From Symbiodinium natans (taxonomy: Eukaryota > Sar > Dinophyceae > Suessiales > Symbiodiniaceae), in assembly GCA_905221605.1 (NCBI GenBank), contig CAJNDS010002558.1, positions 139,001-203,000 on the forward strand: a stretch of 64,000 bases of DNA, given 5' to 3'. The notes below the pieces were generated by a model. It worked only from the letters and a program-made list of their open reading frames with translations, made no database searches and was not told the DNA's origin. Positions 1 to 12,796 of this stretch are shown here, piece after piece (position 1 is the stretch's first letter; every line of letters begins with the position of its first letter). A program made the position numbers and the translations under genes.

Positions 1-62
1 TCTGGGGGGCTCAGATTCTGAGACTCAGAATGCAGCCCTCTCCCTTAAAAGCGTCCCCCCAG

Positions 63-173
63 GTCTTCCTGGGCCCCGTCGCCCAGCGCCTGCGGTCAAG
101 CAAGCCACGCTTCAGGCGCTCCCAGGATGCCGAGGCTGCTCAAGGCGGCTCAGCTCTCGTTTGTCCACCATAA
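63..173 (+). CDS. Possible last exon of a gene entering from the left
   Basis: A GC-rich stretch follows a C-rich tract ending in AG at 61-62 and reads 36 codons to a TAA at 171-173. The peptide starts VFLGPVAQRLRSSK and is basic and serine-rich, with no recognised domain. Composition differs from the repeat-rich DNA after it, and the acceptor-like CCCCCCAG supports an exon. There is no homology evidence and it could be chance. Confidence 0.3.
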   Translation, partial: VFLGPVAQRLRSSKPRFRRSQDAEAAQGGSALVCPP

Positions 174-176
174 AAA

Positions 177-1985
177 GGGTTGAGGGCTTACAAGGGTTTA
201 AGGTTTATAGGGAAAGTGTTTTCAAGCGTGTTTTCTCACAGCAACAGCAACAGAGAGAGAGAGAGAGAGAGAGAGTTGTTTTTTGAGATGAAATTCCCTC
301 GTTGCGCCCAGAGCATGGCGCGAGAACGTTTTCCGAGGAGATGGACACTTCAGCCCTGTGTATCCCGAGGAACCCAGAGGCTGGCGGAAGTGTTACACGG
401 ACGAAATGGGCCCGAAGTCCCACACCGAAGTGCCCCGAGACCCTTTCTCAGCTCGTGCGAGCTTCTTTGCTCAGGAGAAGAGCCGAAGATCCAGAAAGAG
501 CCACAGCGATAGCGGCTTCCGCAACGGTTCCGACTCTCCACTATGGGGTTATGTGAGGTTGAAGGCCCCCCTCGAAGGCGGAACATTCCGCAATTGAAAG
601 CTTTTTTTGCCTGAATTTCAGGTTCACAAGGAAACCTGACATGGGCAGAGACTCGTGTTTAAGAGGAATGAGTCTCTCTGAGGGCTGGGTGCCCAGGTCT
701 TCTGCCATAATCGCATCCTTCCGTACTCGATGTTAAGAGACGAAGGAGGCGAGCAACGCCCAGATGGCGGAAGGTTGTCGAGAAGACATTCCTGCCTGGA
801 GCATTCTGAGCCACGTTGATGCAACACATTCTGCTGACAACGTGGAGCATAGAATTAAGTGAAGTCTTTTCCTCAACCCTGAAAGGGGGCTTGGAAAGTT
901 CATGCACCAGTTTAGTAATTTAGACGGAGCAATCCTATGCCTCCGCAAGTTGCAAAACGTGGTTTGCGGCCATCTTAACCCAATACCTCCCCCATTCTTT
1001 CCTGTGCGGCTGTCACTGTTCATATCTTGGATTGCAGCCACTCTAAGCCCGAATTAAACCCTAAACCCTAAACCTTAAACTCATCCACGGCGCAAGTTCA
1101 AGTTCCACTGAGGGTGTGGATGTTATGTTCCCTTAATCCGACTCGTTGGACCTACCAAAAAGCTAGCCACACCCAAAGACCATCTTCCTTGACCCTGGCT
1201 GCAAGAAACGCGGATTGCTATGCCTGAATCTTCTTCCACCGCAATTGAAATCCACATTTGAAATTTATATGTCATTACGTAGCAACTAGCCTGCAAGGGT
1301 AGCAGGGGAAGTGTGACGCACGCCGAAGCTCAGCAATAGTACGAAAGTGCCAGCAAGGGTGGTCTATGCTGCTCTCTACCATACGACTATTCTCCAGGAC
1401 AGCAAAAGCAGTGCAAAACCCTATTCAAGGGCTTGCTACAACCCTTGCTCAAGCTCGCCACGACACCTTATCGCGTGAAACTTGATGCTTTGCGTGAGAG
1501 GTGGGGGGTGTGCCATGCGACCGAGGGCTTGTGGACGTGCAGAGAGTGATTCAATTTGCTTTACGTCCGCTTTGCGTGAGGCTGAGGGCATGTGCTCAAG
1601 CTAGTTCAACCCCACATCTGCGAAAGCAGATCCTGTGGCAGCTCTTCCTCACACTGTCGGTTAGTGTCCCCTTCGTTCCCTACAACAGTAAGCCCTGAAC
1701 CATGTCAGCTCACTTGTTCTGAGTCGAGGGCAGCCAGACCCTGAACCCCAACATCCAACTAAATCAGCGTCGCGCCGCGGCCATTCTTGCCATGTCTTTC
1801 CAACAAGAAGCTTGGTTCTGAAAAGAGGGCCTTACTGTTGAGAGCTTCGGCTCTTGCTGTGCCACTATCTTGCCCCCCCCCTAAGATCCTTCCCTTTAGG
1901 GGGGGCAAGGCCCCCCTTTAGCTTGCGCAAGCCGCGAACTGAGAGCCCTGTCTTGTGGAGGTTGAAGGGAACCCTAAACCCCAAA
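177..1985. other. Gene-free spacer with degenerate telomere-like motifs
   Basis: No convincing exon seen. It holds a GA microsatellite (about 253-274), isolated CCCTAAA runs (about 1057-1075 and 1966-1994), and a strong inverted repeat at about 1870-1909 in which CTTGCCCCCCCCTA pairs with TAGGGGGGGCAAG around a short loop. Several open frames cross the region in different frames with no consistent codon pattern, and I treat them as chance. Confidence 0.5.
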
Positions 1986-2001
1986 CCCTAAACCACCCTG
2001 G

Positions 2002-5000
2002 GAGAGACGCAAGGAGATCAAGACCCACTGGGCCACCTTCGGCGTAATTTTCTTCGCCTTCGGCATGAAGAACTTGGTCAATCAGGCCAGGTTGTGCCGC
2101 TTTGATTTTGGGAACTTGGGAGAGGTCTTGGTGGGTTTAGGGCTTAGGGCCTAGGGCTTAGGGCTTGGGATTCCAAGTTGGCATATGATGTAAGTTAAGA
2201 GCCAGGAGCCATCAGCTCCTGCGGATCTCAACATCGCTGCGCAAAAGTACGCAAGAAACAGTGGGGCTTTAGTCAGGTCCCGTTCCCCAAAGGGATGGCT
2301 GTAGCAAGGGGATGAAGGAAATTCCAGCTTGCCGGATCTGCAAGGCTGCAACAGATAGAGGGGTTTTCCACCACCAGGTTCCCTCCTTCAGCCGATCAGT
2401 AGTAGGCAAAATCCTCGCTAACACCAACAATCATCAAACAACCCCAGGAACCGGTTCTGTTTTGAGCCTGCCTTGGGAGCAAAACCCCCTTCAGGTTCCA
2501 TATACATCACAAGCTTCGGCTGAGTATATTCGTGCCCCACTACAGGATTATGGGCCCACATGCGTCTCGTGCCGAGGTGGAGATTGCCTTCGCGAGATCA
2601 CTCGTGTCCTGCACAGAGCCACTTTTGGACGTCTACACTGGATCCCAGTGGTGCCTGGGTTTGTGACTTAGCCTGGCGTCTGTTTCTTCAACTTTGGGGC
2701 CCTTCAACAAATCCGAAACCTTGAGAGCCGCCAGTAGCTGAACCCTGAGGGGCGTATAGGGTTTAGGTGTCAGGGTTTAGCTGCCTTGATTGGCAGCGAA
2801 GGCTTGTTCAGTGCCGGCTGGCTGTTCCTGGACTAAGGTGCGGCAACCGCCTGGAGGTCATCAGTGTAGGCTACTCCATCTCCCAGCGCGGGCAGGCGCA
2901 AGAGAGCTGCGCCATGCTGGCCTCCATCCTCATGGTCGCCGTTCTGGGGTCCGTGTTCGGGCGCAAGGCAGGCGGCACGGTTGGAATTCCCTGAGCCCCT
3001 TGTGACCTCAGGTAGCTTAAGGTCCTCTTCTTTGGAGGTTGACCTCTGAAATCTGAAACTGCTGCTGCAGGGGTGGACAACGTGCAAGAAGTCTCAGTTG
3101 CCCCCTATTCCACCCCCATCCAAAAAAACAACTGAACTTATCCATGAGGGGCCAATGTTGGGGGGTCATTCACGTTCTAAATTTGAAAAACAACAAGCAG
3201 GGAATCTAGTCGATACCGGTTCATGGCCACGGCACTACACACAGAACCCTGCGATTTGGGTCGGGAGGTCGTCCAGGGGCTCAGGGGATTCCAACCCCAA
3301 ACCCTAAAAAAACCTAAACCATCCTAAACCCGAAACCCGGAACCCGGAACCCGAAACCCTAAACCCGAAACCCGGAACCCGAAACCCTAAACCCTGAACC
3401 CTGAACCCAAAACCCTAAACCCTGAACCCCGAACCCTAAACCGCCCGTCCTAAACCCTAAACCCTTCGAGGTCGTTCTTATGGCGGGCCTCTGCGGCACC
3501 ACCCTCTCAGTGGCTCTCTTCATCCTGGCCTGCGCGCTGCCGAGCTGGAGCCGTACGCTTTTCGTCCTGGGCCAAGGCTGCTCATGTTAGGGTTTACTAG
3601 GGCTTACTAGGGTTTACTAGGGTTTACTAGGGTTTACTAGGGTTTACTAGGGTTTACTAGGGTTTACTCGGGTTTAGGGTTTAGGGTTTAGGGTTTAAGG
3701 ATGTGAAGAAAGCCGAAGCGAGATCCTGTCCAGCAAGACGAAATTCTGATGCCAACAAGCTAGAAAAAAGGCTTCGGTGTCGCTTTATCTAGACTTTATG
3801 GTGCCTACACCCGCTGTTTTCATGTTCTTCTTGTGTGTTTGAAGTTTCAAAGGAGCTGGGGGGGCTTGAAGCGAGGGTTTGGGCTTTTGGGGATCTACTG
3901 CCACTTAGCTTTCGACGTGTGGGCCCCTTTCGAACCTACCAACTTACAATGAGATTCTTGGGCTGTACCCTTGCGTGCCGTAAATGCCCGGGGGCAGAAC
4001 TTGTTTCTTTTCTCACCCGCTGCTTCCAGATTTGACAGGTCTACAAGGCCTCCTTCCCATCGACCACTTAGCAGGCAGGGACCGGGAGGGTAAGCATTAG
4101 ACCGAAAGTTGAAGGCGTCAAACCATCCTAAGCCCCAAGATTGCCAGCACCTTCCAAGAATATCTTGAGGGTCCTCTTCTTGTTTCGGGCAAGGGGGGGG
4201 GGGGGTCGGAAGCCTGCTTAGGTTTGGGTGCAGTTTAGGGATCAATCAAGCCAGTTTAGCCCAACTAGCGACTTGATTCTGGGGACGTCCAGCTACCCAG
4301 CCGCGTGAACAATGGTGTCATGCGGCTTTTAAGTGTCGAGGATTCAAAGACGGAAGCAACTTGGGTAGTAACGGGAGCGCTGCTAGCTACATTCTCCTTC
4401 CGCGGGATTGAGGCAAGACAAAGACCCGATCCGTGTCTAGTCCGCTGAGAAACCGAAGCTGGCGACTGCTTGCACAGGCAAACCGGCAAATCCTCGTGTT
4501 TCTCAAATCTGGGACTGGATTATTGAGGGTCTCCGTAAGGCCTCATCTACTTCGACATCTCGAGGAAGGGGGGCGGAATGGCCACATACCAGGCACGGAG
4601 TTGGACTTAGCTTGCAACTTGAGCCGCTTGAGCCCATGCACTGCATTCCGAGCTGAGGCGGGTGAGTTCCCATGTAGGAGCGTCCGTTTTTTCCTTTCAG
4701 TTGGTCGGGCCTTAAGCCCGGAACCCTTCATTCGCCGCGCCCGTTCTTTCAGGTGAAGGGCCTGCTGGACATGATAGGGAACCTCTTGTGGGGTCCTGTG
4801 CTGGGAAACGTCGTGCAGTACCTGGAGTTGGCGTCTTGGCGCTTAAGATGTCGGGTTTCCATCGCGGGGGTCTTCGCATAGTTCCCTCCTAGCTAGGGTG
4901 TTGATTTTTTTAACACAGTCTGTCCCCAAACTCCAAATTTCTCCTGAATAGTCAGGTCCACTGAGGACGTCCGCAGCATTATTTTTACAAGTGGCTCCAA

Positions 5001-5560
5001 CTTTCACGGCCCTTTGCTCATTGCTCGTTGCAAAGGTTTGTGTGGTTCAGTGCATGGGATGATCACATTGAAGAGTGAGAGGGAGAGAGAGAGAGAGAGA
5101 GCCGATGTTCGCCCTCCCTCATCACAAAAACCTGTGTGGGCTTGGTTGTTAAGGACTTTCAGTTTTTTGTAAGTTTGTGATTGCACCCGCTGGCCTTCAT
5201 GACAAACAGGTGCTCTTCTGCAAAACTGTTTGTTGTGAGGCTGTGGACAGGTCACACATAGCACATGGCAGAGTTTGAGGGACCTAAGACAACGTGCAAA
5301 ACATAGCAGAGTAAGGACCTTGAGCTACAGGGGTTTTTGGGTTTTTTGGAGGCAGAGGGGTGTCGCCCCGCGACGATCCAAGCCAGGCCCCAGATTCTGG
5401 TAGCAAGCATCGTGATTCTTCGGCCGCCAATCCCCTTCAAGGTGAACTACACTACCGTCTGGTTGATCATTTTCTCCATCAACCTATCTGTGCTGTGCGT
5501 GGCCGCATTTGTCATGCCGGAGTCCATGGACAGAACGCAGCTGGAGCACGGCATTCAGTA
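2002..5560 (+). CDS. Multi-exon membrane-protein gene, exons separated by telomere-like introns
   Basis: Four or five GC-rich plus-strand islands read like exons of one membrane protein. About 2002-2090 gives ERRKEIKTHWATFGVIFFAF. About 2837-2990 gives LEVISVGYSISQRGQAQESC and then a hydrophobic stretch. About 3468-3585 gives EVVLMAGLCGTTLSVALFIL. About 4753-4828 follows TTCTTTCAG and gives VKGLLDMIGNLLWGPVLG. About 5390-5560 gives a hydrophobic run VWLIIFSINLSVLCVAAFV and then TAG. At least three segments look membrane-spanning. The intervening DNA is largely degenerate TTTAGGG / CCCTAAA repeat. Start, exact junctions and any earlier exons are not resolved. I do not recognise the family; a transporter or channel is possible. 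That all islands belong to one gene is an inference from strand, composition and hydrophobicity. Confidence 0.45.
3588..3672 (+). repeat. Tandem GGGTTTACTA repeat (telomere-like variant)
   Basis: About eight copies of the 10 bp unit GGGTTTACTA run directly into ordinary TTTAGGG units at about 3672-3700. The unit looks like TTTAGGG with CTA inserted. The array starts right at the end of the exon-like island 3468-3585. Confidence 0.85.
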
Positions 5561-5575
5561 GTTGGGATTCAGGTT

Positions 5576-5775
5576 ACCCTTAAACCCCAAACCCGAAAGC
5601 CATTCTGCAGTGTGATTGCGAGGCTGCAAGGCAGGTGGCAAAAACACCCTAAAACCCTAAAACCCTTAAACCCTTAAACCCTTAAACCCCTAAACCCTTA
5701 AACCCTGAAACCCTTAAACCTTAAACCCTGAAACCCTAAACCCTAAACCTCAAACGAAAACCTAAAACCCTCAAC
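5576..5775 (-). repeat. Degenerate CCCTAAA / CCCTTAAA array
   Basis: Some 20 imperfect units, mixing CCCTAAA, CCCTTAAA, CCCTGAA and CCCTAAAA, lie just after the last exon-like segment of the membrane-protein gene. Confidence 0.8.
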
Positions 5776-5962
5776 CCACACGTAGACCCCAGGAAAGCCG
5801 AGAAAGATGCGAAAGACGAGACAGCTTCAAGCGCATTCACCAAGGCGCGGCTTAAGGCTTCAGCTGGATCGGATTTTTGAGTAAATTCGATCAGCATCAG
5901 CGATTGCATGTATACGAATGCTGGATGTACATACACATGTTAGCAAAATATACATACATACA

Positions 5963-5969
5963 TCCATCC

Positions 5970-6006
<37 letters not shown>

Positions 6007-6008
6007 TG
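5963..6008. repeat. TA microsatellite
   Basis: About 20 TA dinucleotides, interrupted once by a G, sit in an AT-rich pocket. Confidence 0.9.
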
Positions 6009-7009
6009 TGGCAGGGATTTTTAGGGTTCATTTCGCTTAGCATCCGTAGTCATCATATATATACACTAATAAAAATTCATTTTTGCCTTATCACTTATTA
6101 TATGCCTAAATACATCACGACAAACACTACTACTTGTTCAATATATGATATTGAATTGGATTGCTTTTTTGTTGCTGAAGTCAGATTGTCTGCGACAATC
6201 CGCAGGAATCTATACCTGCAACTTCTGTTGGGTGAAAAAAAGTTTGCACAATCGCACGCACCTGACCACACCGTCAAGTTTCGGTAACTATGCACCGCAT
6301 CTTAACTCCTCTGCTGCATCATGTTGTGCGTTCGTGCTTGGCTCCTCAGTTTGCTGCTGTCGTCTGAGCTAGACCCCATGTGCTGTGCAGCGAGGCAATC
6401 ACGCTAGGGAGCTGCGGTAGAGCTCAGACCAGCCATCTCACACGTCACGCGTGGGAAGTCGCTGCGCGGTCTCATCCTCTTCAATCCTTTGTTAGGGTAG
6501 GGGTTCAGGGTTTAGGGTTGCTGGGTTAAGGGAAGTTCAGTGACTATGGTTCATTCTTAAGAGCCCGGGCAAACTCTTAAATTTAAGGAGGTCTGGTTTA
6601 GGGTTTCGGGTTGCTGTAGAAGGAGCAGTGTGCTGCTGTAGGATTCAGGTCTAGAGTTCCCTAAACCATACATCCTTAAGCTTCTGAGAAGCATCCAGGA
6701 GCCGAAGAAAACGTCCATGCTCTCCATAAGTATCCAAGGATACCCAGTCCTGTCGAGTCCATTCTAGGAGTTATGCTAGGCCAATTTTGTTCCCTTTCGG
6801 TTGCCTCCTCATAGGTTTTATGGTTTAGGGTTTAAGGCACCGGCTTTTTTTTTAGATCTGGGAACCTACATTAGGAAGGTTATAAGTTTCTTCTGACTTA
6901 GCTAGTTGATCGTATTGTTGAGGAGCGCGATGTGGAAACTACGATAAAAACCTAATGCTCTTAACCCCGAGATCCCAGAAACCATAAACCTTAAAACCTA
7001 AACCCTGCA
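6009..7009. other. Unassigned spacer
   Basis: An AT-rich piece (6009-6300) passes into degenerate telomere-like DNA (6490-7009). Open frames around 5877-6370 overlap in several frames without codon bias. No gene supported. Confidence 0.4.
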
Positions 7010-10000
7010 GTTAAATCCCTGGGGACCTGATGGCATCTTGAAGGCCTGCTTCGGCGTGGAGCTTGGGGCTTAGGCTTAGAGTTTAGTGATTCGAGCTTAG
7101 GGTTTAAATTTAAGGGTGCAGGGTTTCGGGTCTAGGGTTTTTGGAGTTTAGAGCTTAGGGTTCAGGGTGTTTTGGAAGGAACACCAAACCCTAACGTAGG
7201 AACCCTTAACCCTCTCTCCCGCTCGGCTGCGAGCATCCACAAAATGCTCTTAGCCCGAAAATCCTACGGACCCTAAACCCTAAGCCCTAAGCCCTAGACC
7301 CTACAGCTAAATCCCTGGGGTCGTGATGGCCTCAACTTCGCCATCGTCGGCCGTCTTGCAGGCCTCCTTCGGCGTGGAGCTTGGGGCTCAGGGCTTAGAG
7401 TTTAGGGATTCGAGCTTAGGGTTCAGAGTTTAAGGTTTCGGGTCTATGGTTTTTCGGTTTAGAGGCTTTTCATGCGAAGTCCTTCTAGAGTCGCAGGGTT
7501 TAGGGTTTAGGGTTGAGGGTTTAGAGCTTAGGGTTCAGGGTGTTTTGTAAGGAACACCGGACCCTAACGTAGGAACCCTTAACCCTCTCTCCCGCTCGGC
7601 TGCGAGCATCCACAAAATGCTCTTAGCCCGAAAATCCTACGAGCCCTAAACCCTAAGCCCTAAGCCCTAGACCCTACAGCTAAATCCCTGGGGTCGTGAT
7701 GGCCTCAACTGTCTTGCAGGCCTCCTTCGGCGTGGAGCTTGGGAACGTAGGAACCCTTAACCCTCTCTCCCGCTCGGCTGCGAGCATCCACAACATGCTT
7801 TTAGCCCGAAAATCCTACGAGCCCTAAACCCTAAGCCCTAAGCCCTAGACCCTACAGCTAAATCCCTGGGGTCGTGATGGCCTCAACTTCGCCATCGTCG
7901 GCCGTCTTGCAGGCCTCCTTCGGCGTGGAGCTTGGGAACGTAGGAACCCTTAACCCTCTCTCCCGCTCGGCTGCGAGCATCCACAACATGCTCTTAGCCC
8001 GAAAATCCTACGAGCCCTAAACCCTAAGCCCTAAGCCCTAGACCCTACAGCTAAATCCCTGGGGTCGTGATGGCCTCAACTTCGCCATCGTCGGCCGTCT
8101 TGCAGGCCTCCTTCGGCGTGGAGCTTGGGAACGTAGGAACCCTTAACCCTCTCTCCCGCTCGGCTGCGAGCATCCACAACATGCTCTTAGCCCGAAAATC
8201 CTACGAGCCCTAAACCCTAAGCCCTAAGCCCTAGACCCTACAGCTAAATCCCTGGGGTCGTGATGGCCTCAACTTCGCCATCGTCGGCCGTCTCGCAGGC
8301 CTCCTTCGGCGTGGAGCTTGGGAACGTAGGAACCCTTAACCCTCTCTCCCGCTCGGCTGCGAGCATCCACAACATGCTTTTAGCCCCAAAAATCCTACGA
8401 GCCCTAAACCCTAAGCCCTAAGCCCTAGACCCTACAGCTAAATCCCTGGGGTCGTGATGGCCTCAACTTCGCCATCGTTGTCAGCCTTGAAGGCCTCCTT
8501 CGGCGTGGAGTTTGGGGCTTAAGGCTTAAAGTTTAAGGATTCGGGCTTAGGGTTTAGAGATTAGGCTTTAAGGTTTCGGGTCTAGGGTTTTTGGGTGTAA
8601 AGGCTTTTGATGCGAAGTCCTTCTAGAGTCGCAGGGTTTAGGGCTTAGGGTTCAGGGTGTTTTGTAAGGAACACCGGACCCTAACGTAGGAACCCTTAAC
8701 CCTCTCTCCCGCTCGGCTGCGAGCATCCACAAAATGCTCTTAGCCCGAAAATCCTACGGGCCCTAAACCCTCAGCCCTCAGCCCTAGACCCTACAGCTAA
8801 ATCCCTGGGGTCGTGATGGCCTCAACTTCGCCATCGTCGGCCGTCTTGCAGGCCTCCTTCGGCGTGGAGCTTGGGGCTTAGGGCTTATAGAGTTTAGGGA
8901 TTCGGGCTTAAGGTTCAGAGTTTAAGGTTTCGGGTCTATGGTTTTTCGGTTTAGAGGCTCTTCATGCGAAGTCCTTCTAGAGTCGCAGGGTTTAGGGTTT
9001 AGGGTTGAGGGTTTAGAGCTTAGGGTTCAGTGTGTTTTGTAAGGAACACCAAACCCTACCGTAGGAACCCTTAACCCTCTCTCCCGCTCGGCTGCAAGCA
9101 TCCACAAAATGCTCTTAGCCCGAAAATCCTACGAGCCCTAAACCCTAAGCCCTAAGCCCTAGACCCTAGAGTTAAATCCCTGAATTCGTGATGGCCTCAA
9201 CTTCGCCATCGTTGGCCGTCTTTGAGGCCTCCTTCGGCGTGGAGCTTGGGGCTTAGGGCTTAGAGCTTAGGGATTCGGGCTTAGGGTTTAGGGTTTCGGG
9301 TCGAGGGTTTTTTGGGTTGAGAGGCTTTTTAAAGCTTAGGGTTTCGTGTATTTTGTAAGGAAGACCAAACACTAACGTAGGAACCCTTAACCCTCTCTCC
9401 CGCTCGGCTGCGAGCATCCACAAAATGCTCTTAGCCCGAAATTCATACGAGCCCTAAACCCTAAGCCCTAAGCCCTAGACCCTACAGCTAAATCCCTGGG
9501 GTCGTGATGGCCTCAACTTCGCCATCGTGGGCCGTCTTCGAGGCCTCCTTCGCCGTGGAGCTTGGGGCTTAGGGCTTATAGAGTTTAGAGATTCGGGCTT
9601 AAGGTTCAGAGTTTAAGGTTTCGGGTCTATGGTTTTTCGGTTTAGAGGCTTTTCATGCGAAGTCCTTCTAGAGTCGCAGGGTTTAGGGTTTAGGGTTGAG
9701 GGTTTAGAGCTCAGGGTTTAGTGTGTTTTGTAAGGCTCCAAGGAACCCTTAACCCTCTATCCACTCGGCTGCGAGCGTCCACAAAATGCTCTTAGCCCGA
9801 GATTCCTACGAGCCCTAAACCCTAAGCCCTAAGCCCTAAGCCCTAGAGTTAATTCCCTGAGGTCGTGATGGCCTCAACTTCGCAGGGTTTAGGGTTTAGG
9901 GTTGAGGATTTAGAGCTCAGGGTTTAGTGTGTTTTGTAAGGAAGACCAAACCCTAACGTAGGAACCCTTAACCCTCTATCCGCTCGGCTGCGAGCATCCA

Positions 10001-10150
10001 CAACATGCTCTTAGCCCGAAAATCCTACGAGCCCTAAACCCTAGGCCCTAAGCCCTAAGCCCTATAGTTGAATCCCAGGGGTCGTGATGGCCTCAACTTC
10101 GCCATCGTTGTCCATTTTCCAAGCCTCCTTCGCCGTGGAGCTTGGGGCTT
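7010..10150. repeat. Long tandem repeat, 11 copies of a unit with a 192 bp core
   Basis: The core begins TAGGAACCCTTAACCCTCTC and ends GGCGTGGAGCTTGGG. Cores start near 7196, 7567, 7745, 7937, 8131, 8323, 8684, 9060, 9374, 9741 and 9956. Four consecutive spacings are 178-194 bp. The others are 314-376 bp because an extra segment rich in TTAGGG-like motifs and containing TTCTAGAGTCGCAGGG is present, or 215 bp for the partly deleted last one. Every copy carries CCCTAAACCCTAAGCCCTA, so the unit itself contains telomere-like DNA. A diverged first piece starts near 7010. No open frame persists across copies. Confidence 0.95.
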
Positions 10151-10255
10151 AGGGCTTAGAGTTTAGGATTCGGGCTTAGGGTTTAGAGTTTAGGGTTCAG
10201 GGTTTCGAGTTTAGGGTTTTTGGGGTTTAGAGGCTTTTGATGCGGAGCTCTTCGA

Positions 10256-10486
10256 GAGTCGTGACCTTCTTGGGGTGCTTCGAGCTCCAGTAGCTTCCTT
10301 TCCTGGCCTGTCGAGAAAACAGCGGCCAGCAAGATTCGAAGGCTCCAAGCGAACATGTGTGGGAAAGAAGTCATCTTTACATGAGGCATCGTTGTTCTAG
10401 TGAGCGCGCCTTTGTGTTTTTCCAGCCCCAGCTCCAGTAGTTTCCCTTCCAGCTTTCGTTCTTGCCGTTGTCGTAGGCCTGGCGAG
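10256..10486. repeat. Diverged direct duplication around AGCTCCAGTAG
   Basis: Two related segments, about 10277-10330 and 10425-10486, share CAGCTCCAGTAGYTTCC, then a TTCC-rich stretch and a later GGCCTG. No gene is supported here. Confidence 0.5.
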
Positions 10487-10491
10487 CCGAG

Positions 10492-10532
<41 letters not shown>

Positions 10533-10627
10533 TGTGTCTGTGTCTGTGTCTGTGTCTGTGTCTGTGTCTGTGTCTGTGTCTGTGTCTGTGTCTGTGTCTG
10601 TGTCTGTGTCCGTGTGTGTCTGTGTCT

Positions 10628-10661
<34 letters not shown>

Positions 10662-10664
10662 CTG
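10492..10664 (+). repeat. (TG)n / (TGTCTG)n microsatellite
   Basis: A (TG)n block of about 38 bp passes into about 18 TGTCTG hexamers and back to (TG)n. Open frames across it encode only His-Thr or Cys-Val runs and are artefacts. Confidence 0.97.
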
Positions 10665-11273
10665 TGAACTGTCTGACCCACGCGCTGCCTGCTGCCACGT
10701 CAAGTGCTTGACAGGCCCAGGAGTGCGCGGTAGCAAGTGCTCGGGAGGCGGAGCACGCGGTGGGACCGGCAGCCGTACCGGCTGCACCGGCGGGTTGCGG
10801 TGAATCCTCCTGGCCTGGCCAGTGGCGACAATTGAACCAAAGCTAGAGCGGTGTTTTTGCAGCACGTGCTGCCTCAAACGCATGTCAGTTGCTGTCGTTG
10901 ACTTTGTTTTCATATTTCTCACGATAAATGAAGTGAATACTGAACGCGCCTTCTGCAAGCGCTCCTCCTCCAAAGCCTTGTGCATTGCCTCGGTGGCCTG
11001 ACAAGCACGGAATTGAATGGCTTTGGTTTTCTGGAGAGTAGCCCAGAATTCAATGCAAGGCAGTCAAATCGCGCCTTCTTTCTTTTCTTCTCAAGAAGCA
11101 GCGGGTCAGGCAACGCCTGTCTTTTCTTTAATTGAAGAACTGTTCCGAATGTGATGAGACGGTTTCGGAGACAATAGAATGTTCCCTGACATAACATGTC
11201 CGAAAAAAGCAGAATTCCTGCGCTAAACAATCACACTGACTTGTCAACGCATGCCGGCAGCACAGGTGGTGGT

Positions 11274-11304
<31 letters not shown>

Positions 11305-12670
11305 AGGAAAAAGGGACGACGAAGAACATCTCTGCGTGTTCCCTTGAGCCAAGTTTAAAGGGACGTTAAGGCGATTCTGATGGAAATCGCAGGAGACTCG
11401 TCACGAGTGCTACATGATATAGCTTCTCGTCCAACCGATCCCATGCCTTTCACACGCAAGACGAAGGCACCATGCACGCCACGACAGGCCAAGCCGAGCT
11501 GAGCTAAGCCAAGCCAAACGATATCAGTGGGAGGGGACACCCCTAAACTTGCCCACATGCCTTGCCAGGCTTCATGACATGGCCCTTGTTTTATTGAAAA
11601 ATCCTAAACCGTTAATGCTGCTGTGAATCACCAGCAGGCTGACTGTGCAGAGACAAGTGGATCTGGAACGATTGTGTATCTGCGAACTCCGAATTCTCTG
11701 CAGTCAAGTCTTGCAGAGATGTTGTCTGAAGGGATGTTTGTCTCTGGGCGTAACTGTTGCAAGGTTCAGCTACCAAACCCAAGAAACGAATGAATATAGC
11801 GCTACAGGACACCCCCCCAGCCAAGATTATACAGTGAATACTTCTTGTAAGCTTCTGTCTACTATGTTGAGAGAGGGACCTGCATATATGTTTAATATAT
11901 TCGCCTCGACTTCCTGCCGAAAAGCGTCTGGATCAAGCAGACCCGGATAGAGCCTCCTTCCCCCTAACCCAACCCTTCCCCCCAATGCAAATTTTTCTGA
12001 CTCCCCCCCCCACCCCCCTAGGACCCCCCCCTGAAACCCTCCTGGGACCGCCTGGACCTCCTGAGACCCCCCAAGACGCCCCTGAAACCCCTTCCTCCTT
12101 TCCTGTCCATGGCTAGTCCGGCTGCCGAGGCGGCGCGCGCAAGCGTTTACAATAATTTTAGCACTAAAACTCACATCATGTGTGTAAGCAAATCAGTTTA
12201 AAGTTAAAGATAAGCTTGTTTATAATCCGTTTCGTGACCGTCTTCACTGAACGATCCGTCGCAGTGTCTAAATTTAAAGCAAAGGAAACATTGTAGGCTC
12301 TGGAAATCAAAAAAAACTCAAAATTATACAGCAAAACCAAAAAGAAGCCAAACAAAAACACCAAAAAGCACAAACCCAAATAAAAACAACAAACGAAAAA
12401 TAAATAAAACTCTCAAAAAAACAATAACAAAACACAATTAAAAAATGAAACCATCCAAAACTCACCACACACCCTTCTATTCATATGCATTTAGACACAT
12501 ATGTATATGCTTCCATATACTAATATGATATTGAGTACGCATATGGCATATAACACTCCATAAACGTATGCCTGTATGTATGTGGCTCGGCCAAAGCCAA
12601 GGGGCAAGGGGTTGGGGCAGAAGAAGAGGAGGGGGCAAGAGGCTGATGGAGGGTAGTGGCCTAGTAGTAC
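10665..12670. other. Gene-free spacer with poly-G and C-rich tracts
   Basis: It contains a G homopolymer of about 30 (11273-11302), a C-rich imperfect repeat (about 11960-12090) and a strongly AT-rich tract (12290-12450). No splice-bounded coding stretch found. Open frames in 11.1-12.2 kb overlap on both strands without bias. Confidence 0.45.
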
Positions 12671-12671
12671 A

Positions 12672-12796
12672 GATTTCAACAGCCGCGGGACGGAAGAGGG
12701 GTACATGCAGGTAGCAGGCCCGTCCGCTTCCCCCTCTCCCGTATAGCAATCCCCCGGTGCCTTGCCACACGGTTCGGCCTCCGCGGCTGTTGAAAT
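12672..12796. mobile_element. 125 bp element with 16 bp perfect terminal inverted repeats
   Basis: ATTTCAACAGCCGCGG at 12672-12687 is matched exactly by its reverse complement at 12781-12796. The inside is non-coding. The size and ends fit a MITE-type non-autonomous DNA transposon. A target-site duplication is not clear. Confidence 0.6.

Noticed and set aside
10183-10985. Open frames on both strands across the TG/TCTG microsatellite
   Set aside because: They encode only His-Thr, Asp-Thr or Cys-Val runs, because the repeat has no stop codons in those frames.
11341-11354. Relic of the dinoflagellate spliced leader
   Set aside because: The minus strand has CTTGGCTCAAG, matching only the last part of the leader (TTGGCTCAAG). 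The bases upstream do not match, so it is probably chance.
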